Positions 53,973 through 62,830 of a stretch of DNA of 64,000 nt are shown in pieces. Each line of letters opens with the position of its first letter. Position 1 is the stretch's first letter. Origin of the DNA: Micromonospora cremea (lineage in GTDB: Bacteria > Actinomycetota > Actinomycetes > Mycobacteriales > Micromonosporaceae); assembly GCF_900143515.1 (NCBI RefSeq), contig NZ_FSQT01000001.1, positions 372,001-436,000 on the forward strand. The letters are read 5' to 3'. A program made the position numbers and the translations under genes. Below the pieces are notes generated by a model. It made no database searches, was not told the origin of the DNA, and saw nothing but the letters and a program-made list of their open reading frames with translations.

Positions 53973-54034
53973 ACCTTGCTGCGATTCTGCTCGGTCGGTC
54001 CTGAGCCAGCATCCGCCGGGGAACCGTCCTCTAG

Positions 54035-55468
54035 TACTCCAGCCGGGGATGTTGACCTTGGCTGAGCTGCGGTTCGATGCGGTGTGGGTACGGGGGCAGC
54101 CACCGTCGATCATGGACGGTTGTGTGGACTGACCATGACGCAGCGGTGGCTGCCGGATACAGGGTAGACGCCCAGCGGTGGCGTGTGTTGTTCGACGATC
54201 TGATGTTGACGGTTGGGCAGCGTTTCCGCAGGCCCGAGCCGCGTCGCCGGGTGCGTGACTTCGTTCGAGGGCTGTTGGCGCCGCTACCGCGGAAGAACTG
54301 CTGGACCATCGCCGAGCACGCCGGGGACGCTGGCCCGGACGGGATGCAGGACTTGCTGATGCGGGTGATGTGGGACGACGCCGAGGTTCGTGCCGATGTC
54401 CGCGAGTTCGTCGGTGAGCATCTCGGTGATGTCGAGGCCGTGCTGGTCATTGACGAGACGGGTGATCTGAAGAAGGGCCGGCACACCGTCGGTGTGCAGC
54501 GGCAGTATTCGGGCACGGCCGGGAAGATCGAGAACTGTCAGCTCGCCGTGCACCTGGTCTATGCCACCGAGACTGCTCACGCGATGCTCGACACGGCCCT
54601 CTACCTGCCGAAGTCGTGGTGCGACGATCCCGATCGCCGCGCCGAGGCCGGTGTTCCTGAGCAGGTGCGCTTCGCGACCAAACCGCAGCTGGCGACCCAC
54701 ATGATCGAGGCCGCGGTCACCGCTGGGCTGCCGTGCCGGTGGGCGGCCGGCGACGAGGCCTACGGCAACGATCCCCGCCTGGCCGCCCGGCTGCGTCAGC
54801 TGCGACTGGCCTATGTCCTGGCCGTGGCCTGCTCACATCAGGTGATCACCGGCCTCGGCGTCTACCGCGTCGACGCTCTCGCCGCCGAGCTGCCCGCCAC
54901 CGCCTGGCAGCGGGTGTCCGCTGGTCAGGGCGCGAAAGGCCACCGCTACTACGACTGGTCCTTCATCGCCCTGCCCCACGCCACCGACGGCCAGGGCGGG
55001 CACCACTGGCTGCTGATCCGCCGCAGCCGCCGCACCGGTGAGCTGGCCTTCTACCGCTGCTGGGCACCCGAGTTCGTCACGCTCGGCACTCTCGTCGCGG
55101 TCGCCGGCCGACGCTGGAAGATCGAGGAATCGTTCCAGTCCGCGAAGACCGGCCTCGGCCTGGACCAGCACCAACACCGCCGCTGGGCCTCCTGGCACCG
55201 CTGGACCACTCTGGCCATCCTCGCCCACGCGTTCCTCGCCGCCGCGACCGCCGAGCACCGCAACCGCTACAAGCCGGTCGGGCTGATCCCGCTGACCGTC
55301 AACGAGCTACGCCACCTGTTCCACGTTCTGATCACCGAACCCGCCCGCCGACGCTGCGACCCGCTCTCCTGGTCCATCCGCCGACGCCGCCACCAAGCCA
55401 GAGCCATGACCAGCCACTACGCCCGACAAGCCCTCATCGAGCCGTGATCACGATCCCCGGCTGGAGTA
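54035..55468 (+). mobile_element. complete IS701-family insertion sequence
   Basis: Inverted repeats TACTCCAGCCGGGGAT at both ends and a CTAG target duplication at 54031-54034 and 55469-55472, as typical for IS701 (YTAR). Length 1434 bp. Confidence 0.92.
54077..55447 (+). CDS. IS701-family transposase
   Basis: Transposase of 456 residues from the ATG at 54077; the conserved part begins near a GTG at 54122 (VWTDHDAAVAAG), which may be the real start. DDE-type motifs include AVLVIDETGDLKKGRHTVGV, CRWAAGDEAYGNDPRLAARL and KIEESFQSAKTGLGLDQHQH. The C-terminal LIPLTVNELRHLFHVL matches the other IS701 genes here. The element is complete and the frame unbroken, so it may be active. Confidence 0.9.
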   Translation: MRCGYGGSHRRSWTVVWTDHDAAVAAGYRVDAQRWRVLFDDLMLTVGQRFRRPEPRRRVRDFVRGLLAPLPRKNCWTIAEHAGDAGPDGMQDLLMRVMWDDAEVRADVREFVGEHLGDVEAVLVIDETGDLKKGRHTVGVQRQYSGTAGKIENCQLAVHLVYATETAHAMLDTALYLPKSWCDDPDRRAEAGVPEQVRFATKPQLATHMIEAAVTAGLPCRWAAGDEAYGNDPRLAARLRQLRLAYVLAVACSHQVITGLGVYRVDALAAELPATAWQRVSAGQGAKGHRYYDWSFIALPHATDGQGGHHWLLIRRSRRTGELAFYRCWAPEFVTLGTLVAVAGRRWKIEESFQSAKTGLGLDQHQHRRWASWHRWTTLAILAHAFLAAATAEHRNRYKPVGLIPLTVNELRHLFHVLITEPARRRCDPLSWSIRRRRHQARAMTSHYARQALIEP

Positions 55469-55475
55469 CTAGACG

Positions 55476-56981
55476 CAACGCCGTTCAGTTAGGCGGCGTG
55501 GTGGGTTGTCAAGCGTGTCGTGGAGACGAAGCAGCGGAGCTCCGGTATAGAGGGTGGTCACTCTAAGACGCCCTTGCACCTGGAGCTCCGCTGGCTGATC
55601 AGATTGCCATAACTCGGACGGTGACGGTAGCCGCGGGTGTGTTCGCGCCAGGTCACCTGGGCGAGTTGACTCGTCTGGTGCCGTTCGAGATGGTCGATGA
55701 TGTCCTGGCCTCGACCAGGCGTACCGAGTCACGGGTCCGGCTGTTGCCGGCCCGGGTCGTGATGTATTTACTGCTCGCGGGATGCCTGTTCGCCGAACTG
55801 GGATACCAGCAGGTATGGCGCAAGCTGACCAGCGGATTGTCCGGCCTGCCGATCGTCTCGCCCAGCGGCAGCGCGTTGCGCCAGGCCCGGCAACGCCTCG
55901 GCCCGCAACCGGTGCGGGCGTTGTTCGATCTGCTGCGTGGCCCGGCCGCCACCAACGCCGCCCAGGTGCGCTGGCGTGGTGTCTGCTGCTGGCCGTAATC
56001 GACGGAACCCTCCTGACGGTCGCGGACTCAGCCGCGAACACCGGCCGCTATGCCAAACAGCGATGCAACAACGGCGCATCCGGCTACCCCCAACTACGGC
56101 TCAGCGCCCTGAAGTCCTGCGGCACCCGCTCGGTCCTGGACGCCGTGTTCGACCCGGTCAGCACCGGCGAACTCGACCAGGCCCGCCACCTCGCCCGCAG
56201 CCTACGGCCCGGGATGCTGCTGCTGGCCGACCGAAACTACGCCGCCGCCGACCTGGTCACCACCCTGGCCGCGACCGGCGCGCACCTGCTCATCCGCTGC
56301 AAGAACGGCCGCAAACTACCGACTCTGCGCCGCCACCGCGACGGCTCCTTCTCCTCGGTCATCGGCGGGCTACCGATCCGGGTCATCGACGCGCAGATCA
56401 GCATCACCACCACCGAGGACACCCGCACCAGCGGCTACCGACTGATCACCACGTTGCTCAACCCGCTCACCCATCCCGGCGCCGAACTGATCCGGCTCTA
56501 CCACCAGCGCTGGGAGATCGAGACCGCCTACCTCGAACTCAAATCCTCGATCCTGGGCGGACGTGTCCTACGCGCCCGCACCCCCGACGGCGTTCAGCAA
56601 GAGATCTACGCCCTGCTCAGCGTCTACCAACTACTCCGCACCGCGATGGTCGACGCCACCGACAGCCGGCCCGGCCTCGACCCCGACCGGGCCAGCTTCA
56701 CCACCGCCCTGAACACCGCCCGCGACCAGATCGTGCACGCCGCCGGCGTCATCGCCGACACCGCCATCGACCTCGTCGGCGTCATCGGCGCCGATGTTCT
56801 GGCCCACCTGCTCCCCGACCGCCGCCTGCGCACCAAGACACGCATGATCAAACGCTCGAACAGCAAATACCAAGCCCGCGGCCCCAACACCGACCGACGC
56901 AGCTATCAAGCCACCACCAGCATCGACATCGTCATCCCCGACCCTTGACGCCCGCACCAACCGCCTAACTGAACGGCGTTG
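55476..56981 (+). mobile_element. IS4-family insertion sequence nested against the IS701 end
   Basis: Inverted repeats CAACGCCGTTCAGTTAGG at both ends and a perfect 10-bp target duplication GTACTAGACG (55466-55475, 56982-56991), the size known for IS4. The duplication overlaps the last bases of IS701 and its CTAG, so this element arrived later. Confidence 0.92.
55621..56948 (+). pseudogene. IS4-family transposase with one frameshift
   Basis: The first 125 residues (VTVAAGVFAPGHLGELTRLV, ARVVMYLLLAGCLFAELGYQ) end in a stop at 55996. The remainder continues in another frame as LLAVIDGTLLTVADSAANTG, LLLADRNYAAADLVTTLA and the YREK-type segment IRLYHQRWEIETAYLELKS. One base change near 55978 would restore the protein (about 440 residues). 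No slippery heptamer is visible, so I read it as inactivation or a sequencing error rather than programmed frameshifting. Confidence 0.85.
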
Positions 56982-57040
56982 GTACTAGACGCGCTCGGTT
57001 TGTTCAGTTGCCCGCTGCCAACGCCCACAAGGTGGGTTGG

Positions 57041-57532
57041 TCACGCGTCAGGTCGCTCGAATGCCGTACCCGATCGCGGACTGCGCGGGAGCGTGTGCTG
57101 AATCCCTGCTGGTGTGGCGCGCCGGACGCGCCACCACGGCCCGAGCTGCACGATACCGAACGACACCTCGACGACGAGAAACAGCCACAGCAAACCCGAG
57201 ACACCCTGCGCGAGCGCGTACCCCTGCCATATCGCGAACAAGGCGCGCGCGACCCCGTCGAGGAGCCCATGCACCGGCATCGGCCTGACGATGCGCAGCG
57301 CTGCCCAGACGACCACAACGGAACCCATCAGGTTCGCATACAAGGTCTGCATGGGGTCGACGGGCGGTAGTGCGCCCAACCCGAGCGCCTCGCCCAACGA
57401 CGTCAGCAAGCGGTGCAGCAGCACATATGTCCAGGGTGTGGCGAACCCTGCGGTGACGACGAGGTCGTACCAGGCGCTCGCGCGCACGACGTGAAGGTAG
57501 GCAGGGCGGAAGGGGTCGCGAACGCGGATCAC
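57041..57532 (-). CDS. membrane protein, 163 residues
   Basis: Probable integral membrane protein with about four hydrophobic segments (WYDLVVTAGFATPWTYVLLH; TLYANLMGSVVVVWAALRIV; VARALFAIWQGYALAQGVSG; LLWLFLVVEVSFGIVQLG). I know no named family, although DoxX- or DUF-type small membrane proteins look similar. It is divergent from the MerR gene and shares its promoter region, so it is the likely target of that regulator. The C-terminus is basic and low in complexity. Confidence 0.65.
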   Translation of the reverse strand: MIRVRDPFRPAYLHVVRASAWYDLVVTAGFATPWTYVLLHRLLTSLGEALGLGALPPVDPMQTLYANLMGSVVVVWAALRIVRPMPVHGLLDGVARALFAIWQGYALAQGVSGLLWLFLVVEVSFGIVQLGPWWRVRRATPAGIQHTLPRSPRSGTAFERPDA

Positions 57533-57549
57533 GGAGGCTCCTGCTGGCT

Positions 57550-57622
57550 CGGGACTTGACGCCTCACGCTAAAGGGTGGAGTACGGTCCAAGGTCAAGCT
57601 CGAGCTTGCGAGGAGAGAGAGC
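57550..57622. promoter_or_regulatory. divergent promoter with MerR-type operator
   Basis: TGGAGTACGGTCCA (arms TGGA/TCCA) lies within a stretch where TTGACC on the minus strand is followed after about 19 bases by a -10-like TTAGCG. MerR activators use such long spacers. GAGGAGAG precedes the MerR start. Confidence 0.45.
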
Positions 57623-57988
57623 ATGCGTATCGGCGAGTTGGCCGCGCAGGCGGGCACAACCAGGGACACCGTTCGGTTCTACGAGAAGCTCGGCCTCGTC
57701 GTGGGGCGGCGGCTGACAAACGGATACCGCGATTATCCGCCCGAGGCGGTGACCTGGTTGCGACACGTCCGCACCGCGCAGAGGCTCGGTTTCTCCTTGG
57801 CGGAAATCGCTCAGCACGGTGAGCAACTGCGCGACGCGACGGATGACGGACCAGCGTTGTCGGCGCTGTTGGAGGAGAAGATTCGGATCATCGACGAGCG
57901 CATGGCCGCGCTAGCGGCGCTGCGGGCCGACCTGTCCGCTCGCATAGGTGCGGCATGTCCGTTGCAGGCGGCAGGTCAGGTCGGCTGA
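57623..57988 (+). CDS. MerR-family transcriptional regulator
   Basis: Regulator of 121 residues. The MerR helix-turn-helix opens the protein (RIGELAAQAGTTRDTVRFYE, KLGLVVGRR), followed by a wing (RDYPPEAVTWLRHVRTAQRL) and the coiled-coil dimer helix (LLEEKIRIIDERMAALAALR). One C-terminal cysteine (GAACPLQAAG) is not enough to call a metal site. It has GAGGAGAG upstream and is divergent from the small membrane protein gene. The 3' end overlaps a convergent hypothetical gene by 13 bases. Confidence 0.88.
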   Translation: MRIGELAAQAGTTRDTVRFYEKLGLVVGRRLTNGYRDYPPEAVTWLRHVRTAQRLGFSLAEIAQHGEQLRDATDDGPALSALLEEKIRIIDERMAALAALRADLSARIGAACPLQAAGQVG

Positions 57989-58404
57989 ACGAGCCGCTTT
58001 ACGACCCATGCCGAAAGGTCCCGGAGCCACGTGTCTCGGTCGGATGCACGCTTCTGCCGCGAAGCGCTCGTCACCGAAGGTGACGTCGGCACCGGTCTGC
58101 GACGTCCGGACGTGCCGACCCGGTCATTCGCTAGCTTCCGGGCCCCGTTACGGATGATCGTCGGCGCTGCCCGTGAATCCACTCCAGCTCCGCCGCCAAG
58201 GTCACTGCTTGCGACTGGGGGCAGCGGCCGAACCCGTTGCGGGGTCCCGGGCAGTATGACCTGACCGCTGTATCCGGGACCCAGGACGATGGCCGCCCCG
58301 TTGGTGGGCGGGGCGCCGACGACGCTGCTCTCCACCGCCGGTATCGCAGGAGCGAAATCCGGCCCGCCCAGGTCTCCGGCGTCCGCCGCGTCACCGTCGC
58401 CCAT
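57976..58404 (-). CDS. hypothetical Gly/Pro/Ala-rich protein ending inside an attC-like repeat
   Basis: Frame of 142 residues with a convincing start: ATG at 58404 and AAGGAG 6 bases upstream. The N-terminal 90 residues are rich in Gly, Pro, Ala and Asp (MGDGDAADAGDLGGPDFAPA, then GPGYSGQVILPGTPQRVRPL) and match no family I know. The last about 45 residues are encoded by repeat copy C (58044-58130) and beyond, so the original C-terminus was probably replaced or the gene is truncated. Low-complexity composition leaves doubt whether it is a protein gene. Confidence 0.45.
   Translation of the reverse strand: MGDGDAADAGDLGGPDFAPAIPAVESSVVGAPPTNGAAIVLGPGYSGQVILPGTPQRVRPLPPVASSDLGGGAGVDSRAAPTIIRNGARKLANDRVGTSGRRRPVPTSPSVTSASRQKRASDRDTWLRDLSAWVVKRLVQPT
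58044..58130 (+). repeat. attC-like repeat, copy C (second subfamily)
   Basis: Left box GATGCACGCTTC; core 58056-58118 nearly identical to the cores of copies B and D; right box degenerate (CCCGGTCATTCG). It forms the 3' end of the convergent hypothetical gene. Confidence 0.7.
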
Positions 58405-58514
58405 GATCACTCCTTCTTGTCGTGGGCTCCGCGCCTGCCGGGGCCCGGTGAACCCGCCCGCGCCAGCTCGGCCTCCGGCACACAGCATATCTTGTCTTCC
58501 ACTATATTAGGTGG

Positions 58515-58862
58515 ATGAGTTCTCGGACGATGACGGAACCAGCCTTCTTCATCCTCACCGCGCTGCTCGACGCTCCGCGCCACGGCTACGGGATCGTCGC
58601 GGAGGTGGCAGAACTGTCGCGGGGGCGGGTGCAGCTGAAAATCGGCTCCCTGTACGGGGTCTTGGACCGACTCGTCGGTGATGGCCTGGTCGAGCTGGAC
58701 CGCGAGGAGGCATGGCAAGGACGGTTACGCCGGTACTACCGGTTGACCGAACAAGGCCGCGACGCCCTCGACGCAGAGGCTCAACGGCTGGCCGCCAACG
58801 CGCGCCTCGCCTCGACCCGGTTGCGCGAGCGGCGGAACCCGATCACGGGGACGCCGTCGTGA
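58515..58862 (+). CDS. PadR-family transcriptional regulator
   Basis: Winged-helix regulator of 115 residues. Conserved PadR parts: EPAFFILTALLDAPRHGYGI, GSLYGVLDRLVGDGLVELDR and RLRRYYRLTEQGRDALDAEA. The ATG at 58515 lies 3 bases after GGTGG in an unusually AT-rich leader (CACTATATTAGG), probably the promoter and autoregulatory operator. The stop overlaps the start of the membrane-protein gene (GTGA), so the pair is an operon, a common PadR arrangement with permease-prefix membrane proteins. Confidence 0.88.
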   Translation: MSSRTMTEPAFFILTALLDAPRHGYGIVAEVAELSRGRVQLKIGSLYGVLDRLVGDGLVELDREEAWQGRLRRYYRLTEQGRDALDAEAQRLAANARLASTRLRERRNPITGTPS

Positions 58863-59914
58863 GCCGGCTGGAGGAGCGCTACCGGTTCGTTCTTCGGCTG
58901 CTGCCCGCCGCATACCGGCAGGAATGGGAAGACGACATGGTCGCCGCCTTCCTGGACAGCATGGACACCGGCGACTCCGAGACCACCGCGTATGTCACGG
59001 ACTACGGCCGGCCGAGCCTGTCCGAGGTCGCCAGCATCGTGTCCCTCGCCGTGCGGTTGCGTCTCGGCGGGGCGGACGCGCCACCCCGCTCGTACGCCTG
59101 GGGGCAGGCCGCGCGACTGGCGACCCTGATGGCGATGCTGACCCACGCCGTCATGGTCACCGCCAGCATCGCCGTCACACTGTGGCTCTCCGGGAAGATC
59201 GCCTGGTTGCCGGCGCCTGCACCCGAATGGGCACTCATCCCGCCGGGGAGCATCTGGCACACCGCGTGGGACCTGGCCGGCTACGCCTGGTTACCGGCCT
59301 ACATCGCGCTCGTCCTCGGACACCGACGCGTGGCCCAGGCAGTCGCCCTGCTCGCCGTCGTGCCTCCCGCCATCACCACCGCCGTGCAACAAGCCGGTGA
59401 TGTACCGCTGTCCGTGTCGCCCTGGGCGATGCTGCTCATCGACGTCGTCTTGCTACTCGCCATGGCGGCCTTCCACCACGGCGCCCCACCGGTGCCGCGC
59501 CGCCCCTGGCTCCTCGCGCTGCCGATCGGCATCCTCCTCGTCCCCGTGCCGCTGTTCACCATCCAGGCGACCACACCGGCGCTGAGGCTCGTGGACTGGC
59601 CGGGCCTGTCCTGCGCGGCGGTTACTGCTGCCATGGTGATACACCTGACCGTTCGAGTATCCCGTCGTCGTCCTCGCACGCTGCCGTGGTCGCTGGCGCT
59701 CACCCTGCTCGCCGTAGCCACGCTCGCCCTGCGAACCGCAACCCTGCTCGATTACAGCGACCAGGCACAGCACACAACCCTCGCCACGATCGCTTCCGTG
59801 CAGGCAATCGCCGTCCTGGCGGTGGGCGTACCGCTCGCCGTAATAGCCATCCGGGCACTGCGCCGACTTCCATCGATCCCCACCGTCGCCCCAAGACCCA
59901 CCACACCGACGTAG
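58859..59914 (+). CDS. membrane protein co-transcribed with PadR
   Basis: Integral membrane protein of 351 residues. A soluble N-terminal part (RLEERYRFVLRLLPAAYRQE) resembles the permease-prefix/DUF1048-like module that accompanies PadR regulators. About eight hydrophobic segments follow, including MLTHAVMVTASIAVTLWL, MLLIDVVLLLAMAAF and LALPIGILLVPVPLF. The GTG start overlaps the PadR stop by three bases (start 58859, stop 58860-58862). Likely regulated by PadR. Function unknown. The following gap 59915-60206 holds only the outer end of the IS110 element. Confidence 0.75.
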   Translation: MSRLEERYRFVLRLLPAAYRQEWEDDMVAAFLDSMDTGDSETTAYVTDYGRPSLSEVASIVSLAVRLRLGGADAPPRSYAWGQAARLATLMAMLTHAVMVTASIAVTLWLSGKIAWLPAPAPEWALIPPGSIWHTAWDLAGYAWLPAYIALVLGHRRVAQAVALLAVVPPAITTAVQQAGDVPLSVSPWAMLLIDVVLLLAMAAFHHGAPPVPRRPWLLALPIGILLVPVPLFTIQATTPALRLVDWPGLSCAAVTAAMVIHLTVRVSRRRPRTLPWSLALTLLAVATLALRTATLLDYSDQAQHTTLATIASVQAIAVLAVGVPLAVIAIRALRRLPSIPTVAPRPTTPT

Positions 59915-60206
59915 GAACTCGCCCAACCTCGGCACCACCGGCCCGAGACGCAAGCCCCATCGGCCGCGCAGACCACAACGGAACGTACTGTCATCAGCGT
60001 AAGTCGTTTTGGTCAAGCTTCTGGTCGGTGCCTCGGCCGTCGTCTGTCCCTGCATAGCGGTGATGGGGTTGGTCCCCGGCAGCGTGTAATCGGGTTGATG
60101 AGACGACGGGCCGGGGCTGCCCATGATGACAGGCGAGGTCACAGTGCGTGTCTCAATGCCGCGTAGGGCTCGCCCCGGCCGTCAGCTTGAACGCCGCGAC
60201 GAAGAA

Positions 60207-61560
60207 TCAGGCGGCTAGAGCCACCTGCCTGCGGTGGTGGCTGCCGTAGGTGGCGATGTCGGCGTTCCACGCTCGTCCGGTGGTGATGACGGCGTGCAAC
60301 TGGCGCAGGATCGCCGCGGCGATGACGGTCTGGGCTTGGGTCGCCGTGAGCTTGTTGGTCTCCCGGGTGGTCAAATGCTGGTAGCGGGCGGCATAGACGG
60401 CATTGCTGCGCTGGGCGCCCCAGACTGCCCGCCAGGCGGCCAGACGCAGCGCGGGTCGGCCCTGGCCGGTGAGTTTGGTGCGGCCGACGAACGTGCCGGA
60501 CAGTTTCTCCCGCGGTGCGAGGCCGGCGTGCTTGACCAGGGCGCGGGCGGTGGCGAACCGGTTCGGGTCACCCGTCTCGGCGAGGATCGCCGCGGCGCCG
60601 ACGGCCGATAGGCCGGGGAGGGAGGTGGCCAGATCGGTCAGCTTGAGCTCGTCGAGGACGCGGGTCATCCGGGTCTCGGTGTCGGTGAGCTTGTCGGTGG
60701 CGGTGTGCCAGTCCTGCAGCAGGAACGCGACCCGCTCCAGTGCACCGGGCCGGTGGGCGATCACCCCGGTGGGGTCGGCCAAGGCGGTGAACAGGTGCCG
60801 CAGGATGCGCAGCGAGGGTTTGCACCCGCCGCGGCGGGTGATCTCACGGCGCACGGCCTGCTCGAACCGGGCCGCACCGAGGCGTCGGGTGCGGGCGAGG
60901 TCGCCGCCGTCACGCTGGCAGATCACCGTCATCGCTGCAGCCCAGGTGCGCCGACCGAAACGGCTGCTTGGCGGTATCGAGCGCGGCGGGCCAGACACAC
61001 TCGAGCAGGGCGCGAATCTGCTGGACCTGGCTGACCATCTCGATGATGAGCTGTTCGCGGCGGGCGCCCAGATGCCGCAGCCGGCCCCAGGTCTCATCGA
61101 TCGGCTCCGGCACGTAGCAGCGCAGCTGCGCGGTCAGCCGAGCGATGAGCACAGCGTCCTTCTCATCGGTTTTGTCCGAGGTCAGGTCCTCGCTGCGCCG
61201 CGCCCACGAGGTCAGCATCGGCTGCACGCACACGAACGGCATCGCCCGGTCCGCAGCGAGCTGGCCGAGGACCCGCCAGCGGTGCCCGGTCGGCTCGCAC
61301 GCCACCGTCACCCCCGCCCAGCCTTTCGCCGCGGCCCGCTCGGCGGCCCAGTCCAACACTGCCCCGAGATTCCAGGCGCGGCAGCGGAATGTCTTACGGG
61401 CCAACACTTTCGAGTCGTGATCGGTGACTACGACCATCTGCTTCGCGTCGGCCAAGTCGATCCCCACGATCGCGTTGGTCACCGGCACCAACGCCCGCAG
61501 CCGAGCAAGCCGCGCGTTGCGGTTGCGATCACCCCGGGACACACCGCTACCGTTACCCAT
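60207..61560 (-). pseudogene. IS110-family transposase with one frameshift
   Basis: N-terminal DEDD domain: AIVGIDLADAKQMVVVTDHD, VACEPTGHRWRVLGQLA and SDKTDEKDAVLIARL. After about 60965 the frame changes and the C-terminal Transposase_20 part follows: SLPGLSAVGAAAILAETGDP and KHAGLAPREKLSGTFVGRTK. The joined protein would be about 450 residues. The start is the ATG at 61560 (MGNGSGVSRGD). One indel separates the halves, so the gene is inactive as read. Confidence 0.85.
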
Positions 61561-61640
61561 GAACGTCCTCCTCCTGCGATGGGACACCAAGCCCGACAAG
61601 CGCATCAGGGGGACGTTCCTACGTCCTGCATCGACACGCA

Positions 61641-61732
61641 GAACGTCTTTCTATGCCGCGAAGCGCTCGTCACCGAAGGTGAGGTCGGGCACCGGTCGCC
61701 GGCGTCCGGACGTGCCGATGAGCGGACGTTCG
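61641..61732 (+). repeat. attC-like repeat, copy D (second subfamily)
   Basis: Left box CGTCTTTCTA; core 61655-61718 nearly identical to those of copies B and C; then the complete right box TGAGCGGACGTTCG. The best preserved right end of its subfamily. Confidence 0.7.
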
Positions 61733-61772
61733 ATGCGGTTCCGTGTCTGCGCGGCGGTCGCAGAATCTCATC

Positions 61773-62297
61773 TCAGTCCTGTTGCCGGTCGGCTGGGTGG
61801 ACCAGCCTCTCAGCGCCCACCGCCGGGCGGCGGCCCGCCCGTCCCGACACCGTTGAGACGGCCGGGGAGTGACTTAGCCGACCGGTGACGACGGGTATGA
61901 CGATCGCCGCAGCGATGATGTGTGCCAGGGCGAGCATCAGCTTGGTCGAGGTCGCGGTGGCACCGGCGAAGTACGGCCCGGCCATGGACACCGCGGTCAG
62001 TGCGATGGTGGTCCATAGGTAGGTGCGGGCTGGGCGGCGGGCGTAACGGGCGAGAAGCACCGCGAGGATCGTGCCCCAGAACACCGACGTCGCCGTGCCC
62101 ATGGCGAACATGCCAATGGTGATAGGCCCGGAGACGGAGGCACCGATGGTGCCCGCCACCATCGGTATCCCCACCGCGCGGGCGGCCAGGCCGTAGAGCT
62201 CGGTCGCGACGGCTGCGGCTAGTCCGGCCAGCACGCTGATCAGCCACACCGGCCGGGTGGCGAGGACGTCGGTGGACGGGACCGTCGTGGTACCCAT
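61773..62297 (-). CDS. DUF6069-type four-helix membrane protein
   Basis: Small integral membrane protein of 174 residues with four hydrophobic helices: VWLISVLAGLAAAVATELYG, GPITIGMFAMGTATSVFWGT, TYLWTTIALTAVSMAGPYFA and LMLALAHIIAAAIVIPVVTG. The pattern and the start TRPVWLISVLAG match DUF6069 proteins of actinomycetes, which have no known function. The ATG at 62297 has GGGAGA 7 bases upstream. The polar C-terminal tail beyond the last helix may be extended beyond its natural end. Confidence 0.7.
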   Translation of the reverse strand: MGTTTVPSTDVLATRPVWLISVLAGLAAAVATELYGLAARAVGIPMVAGTIGASVSGPITIGMFAMGTATSVFWGTILAVLLARYARRPARTYLWTTIALTAVSMAGPYFAGATATSTKLMLALAHIIAAAIVIPVVTGRLSHSPAVSTVSGRAGRRPAVGAERLVHPADRQQD

Positions 62298-62467
62298 GAT
62301 GGTTCTCCCTTGGTCGTGGCTGCCTTCTCCAAATGGACGGAGCGGTGACCCTGGGCTCGACATCGCCGGCACAGAAGAATTTTGGTAGGGATGTCGAGGG
62401 TGGCGTGCCGGCTCCGTTTGCGAAGTGACAGCGCGCCGGCTGTGGCGCGGACGGAAGGATGAGCCTG

Positions 62468-62830
62468 ATGAAGTACATGCTGCTGATCTATGGCAACCAG
62501 GAGAAGTGGAGCTCGATCCCGGCTGAGACCTGGCCCGCGGAAATCGCCAAGCAGGACGCGTTCAACAAGAAATACCAAGGGACCGGCGAACTGCTGGGCG
62601 CATACGGCCTGGCCGACGCCGCAGCGGCCCGCCTGGTGCGGCGCACGGACGGTGCCCCGGCGGTCACCGACGGGCCGTACCTGGAGACGAAGGAGTACCT
62701 CGCCAGCTTCTACCTGCTGGACTGCGAGAACGAACAGCGGGCGTACGAGATCGCCGCGGACATGCCGTGGGCCGACGTCGAGCCGGTCGAGGTGTGGCCG
62801 GTCCTGCACGAGGCGGCCGCCGACCTGTGA
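62468..62830 (+). CDS. YciI/DGPF-domain protein
   Basis: Small soluble protein of 120 residues with the YCII-related fold: MKYMLLIYGNQEKWSSIPAE at the start, TDGPYLETKEYLASFYLLDC (the DGPF-type motif reads DGPYLETKE) and EVWPVLHEAAADL at the end. Members pair with ECF42-type sigma factors. I chose the ATG at 62468, with GGAAGG about 9 bases upstream; another ATG lies at 62459. The stop overlaps the sigma-factor start by three bases, so the two are one operon. Confidence 0.88.
   Translation: MKYMLLIYGNQEKWSSIPAETWPAEIAKQDAFNKKYQGTGELLGAYGLADAAAARLVRRTDGAPAVTDGPYLETKEYLASFYLLDCENEQRAYEIAADMPWADVEPVEVWPVLHEAAADL

Noticed and set aside
55960..56000. Programmed frameshifting in the IS4 transposase
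   Set aside because: There is no slippery heptamer or downstream structure at the break, and the first frame ends in a stop soon after. Simple inactivation or a read error explains it better.
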